Origin: JBOHRE01 sp050732635
Lineage (GTDB): Bacteria; Gemmatimonadota; Gemmatimonadetes; Longimicrobiales; RSA9
Reading direction: 5' to 3'
Assembly (NCBI GenBank): GCA_050732635.1
Contig: JBOHRE010000003.1
Span: forward strand, 1-64,000
Length of the DNA stretch: 64,000 bases
Shown here in pieces: positions 33,430-41,995 of the stretch (positions within the stretch are counted from its first letter, which is position 1; each line of letters opens with the position of its first letter). The translations under genes were made by a program, and so were the position numbers. A model generated the notes under the pieces. It had not been told where the DNA came from. It saw only the letters and a program-made list of their open reading frames with translations, and ran no database searches.

Positions 33430-34059
33430 GTGAAAGCAATGATTGGCAAGCGTGGCCAGCGAAGCCGACGCGAGCTGCGCCAGGCGCCCCGGGCGCTGGC
33501 GCGGCGCGTGCGCCGTGGTCTCGAGCGGTCGCTCCACGGGTTGCGGCGGAGCCGTGCCATACGGCGCATTCGAGGGTGGCGTCGAAGGACGGACTCGGTG
33601 CTGTTCGTCTGTCATGGCAACATCTGCCGGAGCCCCTATGCGGCCGCGCGTTTCGAGCGTCTGCTTCCCCCGCCCTGGAATGGCCGGGTGCGTGTCGCCT
33701 CGGCCGGCTTCATCGGACCCGATCGCAGCGCGCCGGAGCTCGCGCGGCGTGCGGCAGAGAGCCGCGCGATCGAGCTGAACGGGCACCGCTCGCAGGTGCT
33801 GACACCACAGCTCCTTCAGGAATGGGACCTGGTGCTCGTGATGGAGCCGTCACAGGGACGCGCGCTGCGACGTGCGTTTCGGCGCAGCGCTGGCGTCATC
33901 GCGCTCGGGGATCTGGATCCCCTGCCGATACGCACGCGTCGCATCATCGATCCGATCGAGGGCGACGCGGCGCTGTTCACCGAAACATACGAGCGGATCG
34001 ACCGCTGCGTTGCCGAGCTCGTGAAGCTGCTCGGCATGTCCACTCATTCAGCGCAATGA
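33430..34059 (+). CDS. Low-molecular-weight protein tyrosine phosphatase
   Basis: 209 residues from GTG 33430 (an ATG nine bases inside is equally possible). The catalytic loop V-L-F-V-C-H-G-N-I-C-R-S starts only at residue 57, giving Cys61 and Arg67 of the C-x5-R-S motif. An Arg-rich N-terminal extension of about 55 residues is unusual, since the family normally begins at this strand. I-I-D-P-I-E-G near residue 177 supplies the general-acid Asp region. Such phosphatases (Wzb-like) control tyrosine kinases of polysaccharide export; no such kinase is in the window. Stop overlaps the receptor gene start (ATGA). Confidence 0.85.
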   Translation: MKAMIGKRGQRSRRELRQAPRALARRVRRGLERSLHGLRRSRAIRRIRGWRRRTDSVLFVCHGNICRSPYAAARFERLLPPPWNGRVRVASAGFIGPDRSAPELARRAAESRAIELNGHRSQVLTPQLLQEWDLVLVMEPSQGRALRRAFRRSAGVIALGDLDPLPIRTRRIIDPIEGDAALFTETYERIDRCVAELVKLLGMSTHSAQ

Positions 34060-37000
34060 AATCGAACGATTCGATGGTGAGCTCGAGGCGAGCAATGCGA
34101 CGGCTGCGCGGGGCGGTGAGGCTGTGGGCTGTGATCGGTCTCGTGAGCGGCTCGTTTGCCGGCGAAACTCTCGCGCAGAGCGTCACGAAGGCCGGCCTCA
34201 GTGTTCGGGTCGAGAGCGCGCAGGGCGAGGAGCTGGCAGGCGGCAGGGTCGAGGCGCGCGAGCTCGACAGCGGCCTGCGCTACGAGGCGTCGGCGCGGGG
34301 CGGCGGTACGTATTCCCTGGATGCACTGCCGCCCGGCCGCTACGAGATCTTCGTCGAGCGGCTCGGCTATCGGCCGGCGCTGCTGCGCGTGGTCGGGGCG
34401 CGCGCCGGCGGCGTGACACACGCGCTGGTCCGGCTCGCTCCGACGGAGCCCCCGGTGACGGGCGTAGATACGGTAATCTTCGCTGCGACGAGCGCAGCCA
34501 TCGTCCCGGGACCAGGGACCTGGGTCGGTCGTCGCCTCATCGAGGGGCTGCCCTGGCCGCGCCGTACAGCGGCCGCGCTGCGGCTGCCGAGCACGATCGC
34601 CGGTGACGGCGCCATCCAGGGGCTTCCTGCCCGCTCGAGCACGACGGTGGTGGATGGGCAGACGTTCCCTGCGGTGCGGCACCCGTGGGCGGCGGCCGAT
34701 CCACTTGGCCGGACCGGCCCGTTCAACCTGCTCGCGCTCGGCGGCGCCGGGGTCTACGTGGATCCGGTCGACGTCGAGTACGGCCGTGGCGCAACCGGAT
34801 TCCTGACGCTGTTCACGGCGCCGGCCGAAGCCGGTGCCGGTGTCGCGTTCGTGAGCGGCGCGGCGGGCGGCATGATCAGCGAGCTGGGCGCACCAGCCGG
34901 TGCGCCCAATGGAAGCTGGGTGGACGCGGGCGCGCGCATCACAGGGCAGATGCTGGGCGACAGCGCGCGGCTCGCCGTGGCGGTCGAGGGCGGGCGGTAT
35001 GAGACGGTCTTCGTACCTGCGGCCGCAGAGCTGGTCGCGCCGTTCACGCAGGTTGCGGCAGACTCGTTCGGCATCTCGTTGGACGAGACGTTCTCGCCGC
35101 GGCTGATCGAGGCTCAACGGATCTCGGCCTTCGGCCGGCTCGACTGGGTCGTGTCAAGTAGCAGCGAGCTGAGCGTCGGCTTCGGCGCGGCCGTGGCGCC
35201 GGAGGCCTCGTTCCGCCTTCCTGGCCGCCACGCGCAAGAGGCCCTGGCGACGACGGACGGCAACGATCTGTTCGGCACGATCGCACTGACGTCCCGCATC
35301 CGGGAGCGCTGGACCAGCGAGCTCAGGATCGCCGGCAGCAGATCCACGCGCAGCTTCACCGACGGCGGGACGGAGGGTGCGCCACGGACGCTGCTGGCCG
35401 GTGCGGACGTCGCCATCGGCATCCCGGCGGAGATTCCGGGCCGGTTCGGCTCGACCGGCGCGCAGCTCCGCGAAACCGTGCACTACAACGCGGACCGGCA
35501 CCGTCTGAAGGGCGGCGTCGAGCTCGGGCTGCGGCACCTCGAAAACGAGTTCAGCGGCAGCACGGCTGCGGGCTACGTCTTCGGCGATGCGGCTGCGTTT
35601 GCCGGGCTAGCCGGACTCCTCGAGCTGCCCTCCGTCGCCTGGCCGAGCGCCAGCTTCTCGATCACGTCGCTCGGCGCGTTCGTGCAGGATACCTGGAGCG
35701 CAGCGCCCGGCCTCGATCTGACGCTCGGCTTCCGCTATGACCAGGACCGTCTGCCGCACGACGAGATCGGGCACGATGCCGAATGGTTTCGCCTGTCCGG
35801 CATGGCCGCCGATTCCGCGCCGGCCGAGATCGCTGCACTCAGCCCCCGGGTGGGTTTCACCTGGAGCGCCGGTGGGCAGAGCGGCTGGGTCGTGCACGGT
35901 TCGGCCGGGCGTTACGCCGATCCGTTCGACCCAGCGGCGCTGGTCGAGGCCGTGGTCCTGTCGGCGCCGGGCGGTGTGCAGCGCGAGGTCGGCACGCTCA
36001 GCGCGTGGTCGGAGCGGCCGGCCGTCAGTGGTCCGGTCACCGAACGTCATGCACTGCTGGCCCCGGAGTTCCGCTCGCCGCAGAGCGCGCGTGCCTCACT
36101 CGGCCTGGTCCGCTCCATCGGCGCCTCGACCGCGATTCGCCTCGTCGGTGCCTACCGCGAAACGGACTTCCTGCCGCGCCGTGTCGACCTGAACCTGCAA
36201 TCGAGTCCCGCTGCGCTCGATCAGCACGGCCGGATCCTCTACGGTGAGCCGCTCAAGCTGGGAGCAATGCTCGCCGCCACAGTCGGCAGCAACCGGCGCT
36301 TCCCCGACTACGATGTCGTCTGGGCGCTGAACGCGGATGGCAGCTCCACCTATCGCGGCATTACGATCGGCGCGGAGCACGAGGGGCCGCTGTCGGTCGG
36401 CATCGAATACACCTACTCCGAGACCACCGATGACTGGGTGGACGCCGGCCTTTCACCCGGGCCGCAGTCTCCCCCGTTGATCGCGCAGGGCCTGGACGAC
36501 TGGGACAGTGGTGTCTCGGACTTCGATGTCCGGCACCGGGCCGCCGCGACCGCGCTCCTCTCGTTCCCGACCAGTGTCGGCGACCTCGGCGTGGCCGGCC
36601 TCTACACCTACCGATCCGGTCTTCCCTTCACCCCGATCGTGGCCGCCGGTGTCGATGCCAACCTGGATGGGATCGCCGGCAACGAGCCGGCCTTCGTCGA
36701 TGCGCAGGTCGACGGCATCCAGGAGCTGAGCGGCCAGTGGGACTGCCTGCGGCTCTCCTCCGGCGCCTTCGTCGAGCGGAACGCCTGCCGCACGCCGGCG
36801 GCCCACGCGCTGCACCTCCGAGGATCGGTCGGGCTGCGCGGCACCAGCTTGCGCGGAGAACTGTTCGTCGAGCTCATCAATGCGCTCGCATCGGTGAGCG
36901 ACGGCCCCGTCAACCCGTCGCTGTACCGGATCGATCCGACCGCTGCCCTCGCCGAAGCCGATGGCGAGCTGCAGATCCCGCTGATCACGAATCCTGCATT

Positions 37001-37070
37001 CGGCGAGCCCCTGCTCGGGCAGGGTGAGCCGCGCATCCTACGAATCGGCACGAGGATCCTGTTCCGATGA
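34056..37070 (+). CDS. TonB-dependent-receptor-like outer membrane protein with carboxypeptidase-like N-terminal domain
   Basis: 1004 residues from ATG 34056; later ATGs at 34074 and 34095 would shorten only the region before the signal peptide. The signal sequence ends near Ala40-Gln41 (L-A-Q-S). Residues about 45-130 form a carboxypeptidase-regulatory-like beta-sandwich (G-R-Y-E-I-F-V-E-R-L-G-Y). A plug-like region follows, then a long alternation of aromatic and polar strands typical of a 22-strand barrel, ending I-G-T-R-I-L-F-R. No clear TonB box is seen. Probably imports or secretes a large ligand such as a glycan. The lipoprotein gene downstream overlaps by four bases and is its likely partner. 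Confidence 0.82.
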   Translation: MKSNDSMVSSRRAMRRLRGAVRLWAVIGLVSGSFAGETLAQSVTKAGLSVRVESAQGEELAGGRVEARELDSGLRYEASARGGGTYSLDALPPGRYEIFVERLGYRPALLRVVGARAGGVTHALVRLAPTEPPVTGVDTVIFAATSAAIVPGPGTWVGRRLIEGLPWPRRTAAALRLPSTIAGDGAIQGLPARSSTTVVDGQTFPAVRHPWAAADPLGRTGPFNLLALGGAGVYVDPVDVEYGRGATGFLTLFTAPAEAGAGVAFVSGAAGGMISELGAPAGAPNGSWVDAGARITGQMLGDSARLAVAVEGGRYETVFVPAAAELVAPFTQVAADSFGISLDETFSPRLIEAQRISAFGRLDWVVSSSSELSVGFGAAVAPEASFRLPGRHAQEALATTDGNDLFGTIALTSRIRERWTSELRIAGSRSTRSFTDGGTEGAPRTLLAGADVAIGIPAEIPGRFGSTGAQLRETVHYNADRHRLKGGVELGLRHLENEFSGSTAAGYVFGDAAAFAGLAGLLELPSVAWPSASFSITSLGAFVQDTWSAAPGLDLTLGFRYDQDRLPHDEIGHDAEWFRLSGMAADSAPAEIAALSPRVGFTWSAGGQSGWVVHGSAGRYADPFDPAALVEAVVLSAPGGVQREVGTLSAWSERPAVSGPVTERHALLAPEFRSPQSARASLGLVRSIGASTAIRLVGAYRETDFLPRRVDLNLQSSPAALDQHGRILYGEPLKLGAMLAATVGSNRRFPDYDVVWALNADGSSTYRGITIGAEHEGPLSVGIEYTYSETTDDWVDAGLSPGPQSPPLIAQGLDDWDSGVSDFDVRHRAAATALLSFPTSVGDLGVAGLYTYRSGLPFTPIVAAGVDANLDGIAGNEPAFVDAQVDGIQELSGQWDCLRLSSGAFVERNACRTPAAHALHLRGSVGLRGTSLRGELFVELINALASVSDGPVNPSLYRIDPTAALAEADGELQIPLITNPAFGEPLLGQGEPRILRIGTRILFR

Positions 37071-38095
37071 AGCACCGCTACTGCGTAGTCTCGAGTCTGC
37101 TGATCGCGGCCGGAACAGCGGCTGCATGCGCTGACTCCGAGCCCGGAGTCCTCTCACTCGACGCGACCGGAAGCGTCGCCGGCGTGGTCTACATCGACCG
37201 CGACGGCAACGGTGAGCTGGACTCGACCGATGGGCCGGTCGAAGGCGTCACCGTCATGCTGATCCCGCACGCGCGTGACGTCGCGGCCGCGCACGCAGCC
37301 AGTCTCGAGACCGGCGTCTTCACCCTCGGCCCCGTGCCCGTGGGCCGCTATGACCTGGCGGTCGACGATGCATCCATTCCCGACAGTCTCCGCCTCGCGC
37401 GGATCGACAGCATGTCCGTGACCGTGCTGCCCGCCGACACTGCACTGACCTTCGTTCAGCTCGGCTATCCTCACATGAGCATCGCCGAGGCCCGGCAGGC
37501 AGCAGTCGGCCAGCGCGTCTTCATCGAGGGCGTCGCCCTCAACGCGTGGAGCACGTTCGCCGATTCGACCGTGCACGTCAGAGACACCGCCGGCGCGATC
37601 CGGGCCGTGCGCGTCGAGCCCTGGAACGTGACGGCCGGTGACAGTGTCCGCGTGCTCGGCACGCGCTCGATCCAGACGGGCCAGCCCGTGCTCCAGCTCG
37701 CCCGCCTCTTCGACCTCGGACCCGTGCTCGATGCCCCCGCGCCCGACACCATGAGCACCACCGAGGCCGCCAGCGCGCTCGGCGGTACGGCCGATGCCGA
37801 CCTCGTCACCGTGGTTGCGGCATTGGTGACCGACACCACTCGGACAGCGGATGGCGAACCCCGCATCATTGTCGATGATGGATCAGGCCCCCTAGCAATC
37901 GTGCTCGACCAGCACATCCGCTTCACCTCGCCGCTGTTCCCCACCGGCGATCCGCTGCTGTACAAGATCACCGCCACGGGACTGCTCGTGCCGGTTCGCG
38001 AGGGTGAATGGGCATTGAAGCCCCGCTCGAACCAGGAGGTCATTCTGATCCCGCCGGACGATCCGGCGGGCAGCGGTCAGCCCCACTCGCCTTGA
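37067..38095 (+). CDS. Lipoprotein with SdrD B-like domain, receptor partner
   Basis: 342 residues. Signal peptide with T-A-A-A-C, lipidated Cys21. Residues about 36-130 match a calcium-type SdrD B-like fold (G-V-V-Y-I-D-R-D-G-N-G-E-L-D near residue 40, then G-R-Y-D-L-A-V-D). Two similar halves of OB-like beta strands follow (V-G-Q-R-V-F-I-E-G-V-A-L-N and I-I-V-D-D-G-S-G-P-L). The ATG overlaps the stop of the receptor gene, so the pair is co-translated. Expected to sit on the inner or outer leaflet facing the periplasm or outside and to help bind the receptor's ligand. Function not known. Confidence 0.8.
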   Translation: MKHRYCVVSSLLIAAGTAAACADSEPGVLSLDATGSVAGVVYIDRDGNGELDSTDGPVEGVTVMLIPHARDVAAAHAASLETGVFTLGPVPVGRYDLAVDDASIPDSLRLARIDSMSVTVLPADTALTFVQLGYPHMSIAEARQAAVGQRVFIEGVALNAWSTFADSTVHVRDTAGAIRAVRVEPWNVTAGDSVRVLGTRSIQTGQPVLQLARLFDLGPVLDAPAPDTMSTTEAASALGGTADADLVTVVAALVTDTTRTADGEPRIIVDDGSGPLAIVLDQHIRFTSPLFPTGDPLLYKITATGLLVPVREGEWALKPRSNQEVILIPPDDPAGSGQPHSP

Positions 38096-38205
38096 CACGG
38101 GCGGCGGCGGCCGGTAAACATTCGAGGTTGGCCAGCCACCTTGGTGGTCACCTGCCGGCGGCTCCGCCGCCAGCTGACGGATCACCCCAGTTACCGGAGG
38201 ACCGC

Positions 38206-38442
38206 TTGGAGAGCTCAGTGCTACCGGGATTACTAGGACCCGAGGATGACATCACCGCCTTCTTCAGCCGCGCGGCGCCGAGGGCCGAGCCGCGCGCGAT
38301 CGTGCCGCCCGAGACGGTAATGCAGACGGCCGCTCCGTCCCACACGCCCGTAGTCACGCGCATGCAGACGCAGCGGCAACCGGCCGTCGATCAACGCAAG
38401 CTGCCGCCGTACCTGCGCGGCCACCCCCGCTTCCGGCAGTAG
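38206..38442 (+). CDS. Possible small Pro-rich protein, TTG start
   Basis: 78 residues if translation starts at TTG 38206, which has a GGAGG (38196-38200) five bases upstream. The sequence is Pro/Arg-rich and without helix or signal (ends L-R-G-H-P-R-F-R-Q). No family is recognised. It fills the space between the lipoprotein and the bidirectional terminator, which argues mildly for a real gene. The reading frame is also open further upstream, so the start is uncertain. Confidence 0.35.
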   Translation: MESSVLPGLLGPEDDITAFFSRAAPRAEPRAIVPPETVMQTAAPSHTPVVTRMQTQRQPAVDQRKLPPYLRGHPRFRQ

Positions 38443-38476
38443 GCGCCGCAGTAGGGGCGGGGCACGCAGAAAATCA

Positions 38477-38510
38477 GAAGGGGCCGCTGGCAGACACCAG
38501 CGGCCCCTTC
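38477..38510. terminator. Bidirectional terminator hairpin
   Basis: A perfect 14-bp stem (GAAGGGGCCGCTGG / CCAGCGGCCCCTTC) with loop CAGACA. It lies between the plus-strand receptor/lipoprotein operon and the convergent PEP-CTERM gene. The outer TTC/GAA arms give short A/T-rich flanks on both strands, fitting termination in both directions. Confidence 0.8.
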
Positions 38511-38539
38511 TCATTGGTCGGGATCCGGGCGGGCCGGGC

Positions 38540-39376
38540 TCAATCGAGCGCGGAATCCTCGTCCGCCTGCGAGCCATGGCGGCGGCGACGGCGCGCTGTG
38601 GCAGCTCCGAGACCCATCAGGCCGCTGCCCAGCAGCACGATCGTGATCGGCTCGGGCACGATGCTGGGGCCGCACCCGCCGACACAGGTCTCGCCCTGGA
38701 ACGAGCCGAGGTCCCCGCTGCCGGCGCCCGCCTCGGACACGGAGACGACGCCCCACGCCAACTGGAGCTGGGAGACGTCGACCGCTCCGGCAGCCGTAAA
38801 GGCAAAGGTCACCCAGCCGGTCGCGACGCCGTTCAGGCAGGTCTCGAAGTATGCGGCCGGGTTCGCATCCGGTCCGATGCAATCCTGGATGCCGCCCTCG
38901 GCCGTCTGCGTCGCCAGCCCCCACTCGACCCCGCTACCCGACGAGTTGATACTGTTCAGGTTCTGGCGGAACGCCCAGAACGACGCCGGCGTCACCGTGG
39001 TCAGCGTGCCCTTCTGGTTTACCGTCCCGCTCTGTGCGATGGCCCCGTCCTCAGTATAGATCGTCCCCTCAGCGCCGAGCACGTTCTCGTTGCGCGTATC
39101 GCTGAGGTCAGGCGAAAGAACGCCCAGCCGTGTCAGCGTCGAACCGCCAATGCTGCCGTCCTCGAGCACGGCGTAGACGTTCTGTACGCGCAGATAGAAC
39201 TGCGTCCGCGTCGTGCCGCCGGCATCCGCGTACGTCTGCACCCGCACCTGGAAGCTGGCGCAGGTCTTCACCATGCCCGCGGAGCACTGGCCAGCGAAAT
39301 CGATCCACTGCCCCTGCGCCGGCGCGGCCAGCGCGGTGGCGATCACCAGCGCGATTCCAGCACTCCACGTTCTCAT
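38540..39376 (-). CDS. PEP-CTERM sorting-domain protein
   Basis: 278 residues from ATG 39376, chosen because AGGAG lies seven bases upstream and a clean signal peptide begins there (M-R-T-W-S-A-G-I-A, cleaved after P-A-Q-G). The C-terminus has V-P-E-P, a hydrophobic stretch (I-V-L-L-G-S-G-L-M-G-L-G) and an Arg cluster, the tripartite signal recognised by exosortase A. The body is beta-rich with few Cys residues and no known domain. It would be processed at the inner membrane and anchored or released outside, tied to the exopolysaccharide made by the XrtA-type genes about 6 kb upstream. The exosortase gene itself is not in the window. Confidence 0.88.
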   Translation of the reverse strand: MRTWSAGIALVIATALAAPAQGQWIDFAGQCSAGMVKTCASFQVRVQTYADAGGTTRTQFYLRVQNVYAVLEDGSIGGSTLTRLGVLSPDLSDTRNENVLGAEGTIYTEDGAIAQSGTVNQKGTLTTVTPASFWAFRQNLNSINSSGSGVEWGLATQTAEGGIQDCIGPDANPAAYFETCLNGVATGWVTFAFTAAGAVDVSQLQLAWGVVSVSEAGAGSGDLGSFQGETCVGGCGPSIVPEPITIVLLGSGLMGLGAATARRRRRHGSQADEDSALD

Positions 39377-39702
39377 ACCTGGCTCCTGGCCAACCATCAT
39401 GAATGCGCCCCGGCCGTCGCAGTCCTCACGACAGAGTGGCCGGGGCTCTCAGTGAACCGGATTGCCGCTACTCCCGACTGCAGCAATCGCGCCGACCTAC
39501 GCACGCGCCCGCGAGGTCGGAATAACTCTTTGTTCGGCAGCAACTTAGCAGGATCGAGGCCGGCCTCTGCTGACGCCGCCGCGTGTGGCCGAGCCACAGC
39601 AGTGGCGCGGCGACCTGGATATTCGGCGCAACACTGGCTGGCTGGCGCGTACGGAACTTGCGCCCGGCCGTCGCGTCCCCCCCCCCGAATCGCGGAGCGC
39701 TC
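39377..39702. other. Divergent intergenic region with a C10 tract
   Basis: 326 bases between the PEP-CTERM gene and the epimerase gene. A run of ten cytosines at 39677-39686 lies 16 bases upstream of the epimerase TTG start, just before its GGAG ribosome-binding site. In-frame codons open from 39583, but the region reads as low-complexity sequence. No clear promoter boxes recognised. Confidence 0.5.
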
Positions 39703-40692
39703 TTGCGATACGTCGTCACTGGCGGCGCCGGCTTCATCGGCTCGCACCTGGTCGAGCAGCTGGTCGAGCGCGGCCCCGAGGTGGTCGTGCTGGACGATTT
39801 CTCGACTGGGCGACGCGAGAACCTGGAACCGTTCCGCAGCGCGATCACATTGGTCGAAGGGAGTGTGACCGATCCCGCAGCGTGCGCCCGAGCGCTGCGC
39901 GGCGCCGACTACGTCCTGCACGAGGCAGCAATCCCGTCCGTGCCGCGCTCGCTGGAGGACCCGCGCGGTACGCATGCGGCCAACGTCGATGGTACGCTGA
40001 CGCTGCTGCTGGCAGCCAGAGAGGCGGGCGTGCGCCGCGTCGTGTATGCCGCCTCATCATCGGCGTACGGCAATACCGAGGAGCTGCCGAAACACGAGCG
40101 CATGATGCCCAAACCGCTCTCTCCCTACGCGGTGCAAAAGCTGGCCGGCGAGCACTACTGCCGCGCCTTTGCCGCCAGCTTCGGCCTGCCGACCGTCGCG
40201 CTCCGCTACTTCAACATATTCGGACCTCGTCAGGATCCCGCGTCCGAGTATGCGGCCGTGATTCCCCGCTTCATCACCGCCGCCCGCGCTGGAGTCCAGC
40301 CGACGATCTTCGGGGATGGCGAGCAGACCCGCGACTTCACGTATGTCGCCAATGCCGTGCACGCGAACCTGCTCGCCTGCGCAGCGCCGGCCGCGCAGGT
40401 GAACGGGCAGGTCTTCAATGTCGGTTGCGGGCAGCGGATCAGTCTGAACCGCCTGTGGGCAGAGATCGCAGCCATCACCGGCTGCGCGCTCACGCCACGC
40501 TACACGAATCCGCGGCCCGGCGACGTCCGCGACTCGCTGGCCTCTCTCGACGCCGCGCACGCGGCGCTCGGCTACCAGCCGGTCGTCGGGCTCGCGGCCG
40601 GATTGCGGCGGACCGTCGACTTCTTCGCTGCCGAAACGCCTGGCGGAGCCGCGCCCGGCCCGGCCCCTGCCGCAGCACCCCGACAGCCATAA
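39703..40692 (+). CDS. NAD-dependent sugar-nucleotide epimerase (extended SDR; GalE/WbpP-like)
   Basis: 329 residues from TTG 39703 with GGAG five bases upstream. NAD-binding G-G-A-G-F-I-G-S (residues 7-14), L-D-D-F-S-T-G at the end of the second strand, catalytic S-S-S-A-Y-G and Y-A-V-Q-K (Ser/Tyr/Lys), then N-I-F-G-P-R-Q and R-D-F-T-Y-V. This pattern is typical of UDP-glucose / UDP-N-acetylglucosamine / UDP-glucuronate 4-epimerases. The sequence N-I-F-G-P-R-Q-D-P resembles the WbpP-type branch, but I would not decide the substrate from this. Would feed activated sugar to the polysaccharide loci on both sides. A Pro/Ala tail ends the protein. Confidence 0.87.
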   Translation: MRYVVTGGAGFIGSHLVEQLVERGPEVVVLDDFSTGRRENLEPFRSAITLVEGSVTDPAACARALRGADYVLHEAAIPSVPRSLEDPRGTHAANVDGTLTLLLAAREAGVRRVVYAASSSAYGNTEELPKHERMMPKPLSPYAVQKLAGEHYCRAFAASFGLPTVALRYFNIFGPRQDPASEYAAVIPRFITAARAGVQPTIFGDGEQTRDFTYVANAVHANLLACAAPAAQVNGQVFNVGCGQRISLNRLWAEIAAITGCALTPRYTNPRPGDVRDSLASLDAAHAALGYQPVVGLAAGLRRTVDFFAAETPGGAAPGPAPAAAPRQP

Positions 40693-41184
40693 TGCTGCGC
40701 CTCACCGGCACTTTGTTGGTCGCCTGCGACAGCGGGCCGACCCCGAAGGGCCTCAGGCCGGGCTTCTAACTACAATGTCCCCAAGCACTTACTCGACCAC
40801 CCGCAGGGCCGTTGCAGCGGTGTGATTCGTGCAATCCACGGGATCGGTACACGTGATCCGATACGCGCAACAAGCGGTTCAAGAGTGGCCGTCGTTACAC
40901 CCTCCCTTACGGCCACTCCGAGCGGGCCCGGCACTGTCGGGCCCGCTCGTCACTCGCAGGGCCGTGTGGAAAAACGGCCCGGGCGAGACCCGCGCCGAGC
41001 GGATCTGTAAGCGATCCAATGAACCGGAGGCGACGATGTCGAGGAAGGGCCGGGGCCGGTGTGTGCGCGCATCTTGCGGCTTGATCCGAAGCCCGTGATG
41101 ATGCCGCTTTCAGCTCTGCCCGCGGGGGCAGGAATCGGGTCGCGCAGTCAGGCTGCTGGCGCACCACGAATCGCAGTGGGGGCC
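40693..41184. other. Intergenic region with two stacked hairpins and a 20-codon leader-like frame
   Basis: About 490 bases without a confident gene. Two perfect hairpins stand three bases apart: AGTGGCCGT/ACGGCCACT (40884-40917, 16-base loop) and GAGCGGGCCCG/CGGGCCCGCTC (40920-40948). The second looks like a GC-rich terminator for the epimerase. Further on, GGAGG at 41026-41030 precedes ATG 41036, which opens a 20-codon frame rich in Arg ending at 41098, possibly a leader peptide for the receiver genes. Confidence 0.45.
40920..40948 (+). terminator. GC-rich hairpin downstream of the epimerase gene
   Basis: Perfect 11-bp stem with a seven-base loop (GCACTGT). It lacks a U run, but position and strength fit a terminator between the epimerase and the receiver-protein operon. 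A second perfect 9-bp stem lies immediately upstream at 40884-40917. Confidence 0.5.
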
Positions 41185-41559
41185 ATGGCGTCTCGAACGA
41201 TTCTGATCGTCGACGACAACCCGGGAAACCGTTCGGTTTTCAGCCGTGCACTGCTGCAGTACGGCTATCGCGTGCTGGAGGCGGAGAACGGCGCGGAAGC
41301 GATCCGGCTGGCGAGCGAGCACCTGCCGGACCTGATCCTGATGGATCTGGAGATGCCGGTCATGAACGGGTGGGACGCGGCGGAGCTGTTGAAGCGGGAC
41401 CCGCGCACGCGCGACATCCGTATCATCGCGATTTCCGTGCATGACGTCTTCGAGCACGAAGCAGTTCACTTCGCGTCGTTTCTGTCGAAGCCGATATCGC
41501 CGAGCCTGCTGCTAGCCGAGGTGCAGCGGCTGGTGCCCGACGAAACCAGCTCATCGTGA
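41185..41559 (+). CDS. Single-domain response regulator (CheY-like) 1
   Basis: 124 residues from ATG 41185. Complete receiver domain: acidic pair Asp10/Asp11 in I-V-D-D-N, phosphoacceptor Asp54 in L-M-D-L-E-M-P, Ser84 at the switch Thr/Ser position, and Lys102 in L-S-K-P. No output domain. It would be phosphorylated by an unlinked kinase, since none lies next to it. The TGA overlaps the GTG of a second receiver gene, so the pair is made together and could be competing or sequential phosphate carriers. A longer in-frame start at 41059 is unlikely because it adds non-receiver sequence. Confidence 0.85.
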   Translation: MASRTILIVDDNPGNRSVFSRALLQYGYRVLEAENGAEAIRLASEHLPDLILMDLEMPVMNGWDAAELLKRDPRTRDIRIIAISVHDVFEHEAVHFASFLSKPISPSLLLAEVQRLVPDETSSS

Positions 41560-41990
41560 TCTCCGAGACAGTGAGGTTCGGGCCCGCACGCACGATTCTC
41601 GTTGCCGACGACGACGTCGAAGAGCGGCGGGCGTTCGAGGCTCTCCTGCGGGGTGCCGGTTTCGCTGTGCTGCTGGCGGCTGACGGTCTCGCTGCGCTGC
41701 GCACCGCAAAGCTCACCCAGCCCGATCTGATCTTGATGGATCTGCGGCTGCCAGGGATCGATGGCTGGGAGGCGGCAGCACGGTTGAAGGCTGATCCGTC
41801 CACGCGCGAGATCCGGGTCGTCGCCATCTCCGGATTCGATGTCTTCAGCGGCCCGACCGATGCCTTCGCGGGGTTCGTCTCGAAGCCCGTCCCGCCCGGG
41901 CTGCTGCTGACGGTCATCGAGCGGCTGCTGCCGCAGCGCGGGTCGGCTGCATCAGCCGCGGCGGGACCGCCGTTTCTGGCGAGGTCCTGA
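41556..41990 (+). CDS. Single-domain response regulator (CheY-like) 2
   Basis: 144 residues from GTG 41556, overlapping the first receiver gene by four bases (GTGA). Receiver motifs: V-A-D-D-D (acidic pair), Asp62 in L-M-D-L-R-L-P, and Lys in V-S-K-P-V. It has an 11-residue N-terminal and a Ser/Ala/Pro-rich C-terminal extension of about 20 residues. The loops I-S-G-F-D-V-F and I-S-V-H-D-V-F in the two proteins are alike, so they are probably duplicates. No output domain is present. Its stop lies five bases from the convergent trpB stop. Confidence 0.83.
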   Translation: MISETVRFGPARTILVADDDVEERRAFEALLRGAGFAVLLAADGLAALRTAKLTQPDLILMDLRLPGIDGWEAAARLKADPSTREIRVVAISGFDVFSGPTDAFAGFVSKPVPPGLLLTVIERLLPQRGSAASAAAGPPFLARS

Positions 41991-41995
41991 GCCGC

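Noticed and set aside
40850..40920. tRNA gene
   Set aside because: A GGTTCAAG sequence resembles a T loop, but no acceptor stem or anticodon arm can be built around it.
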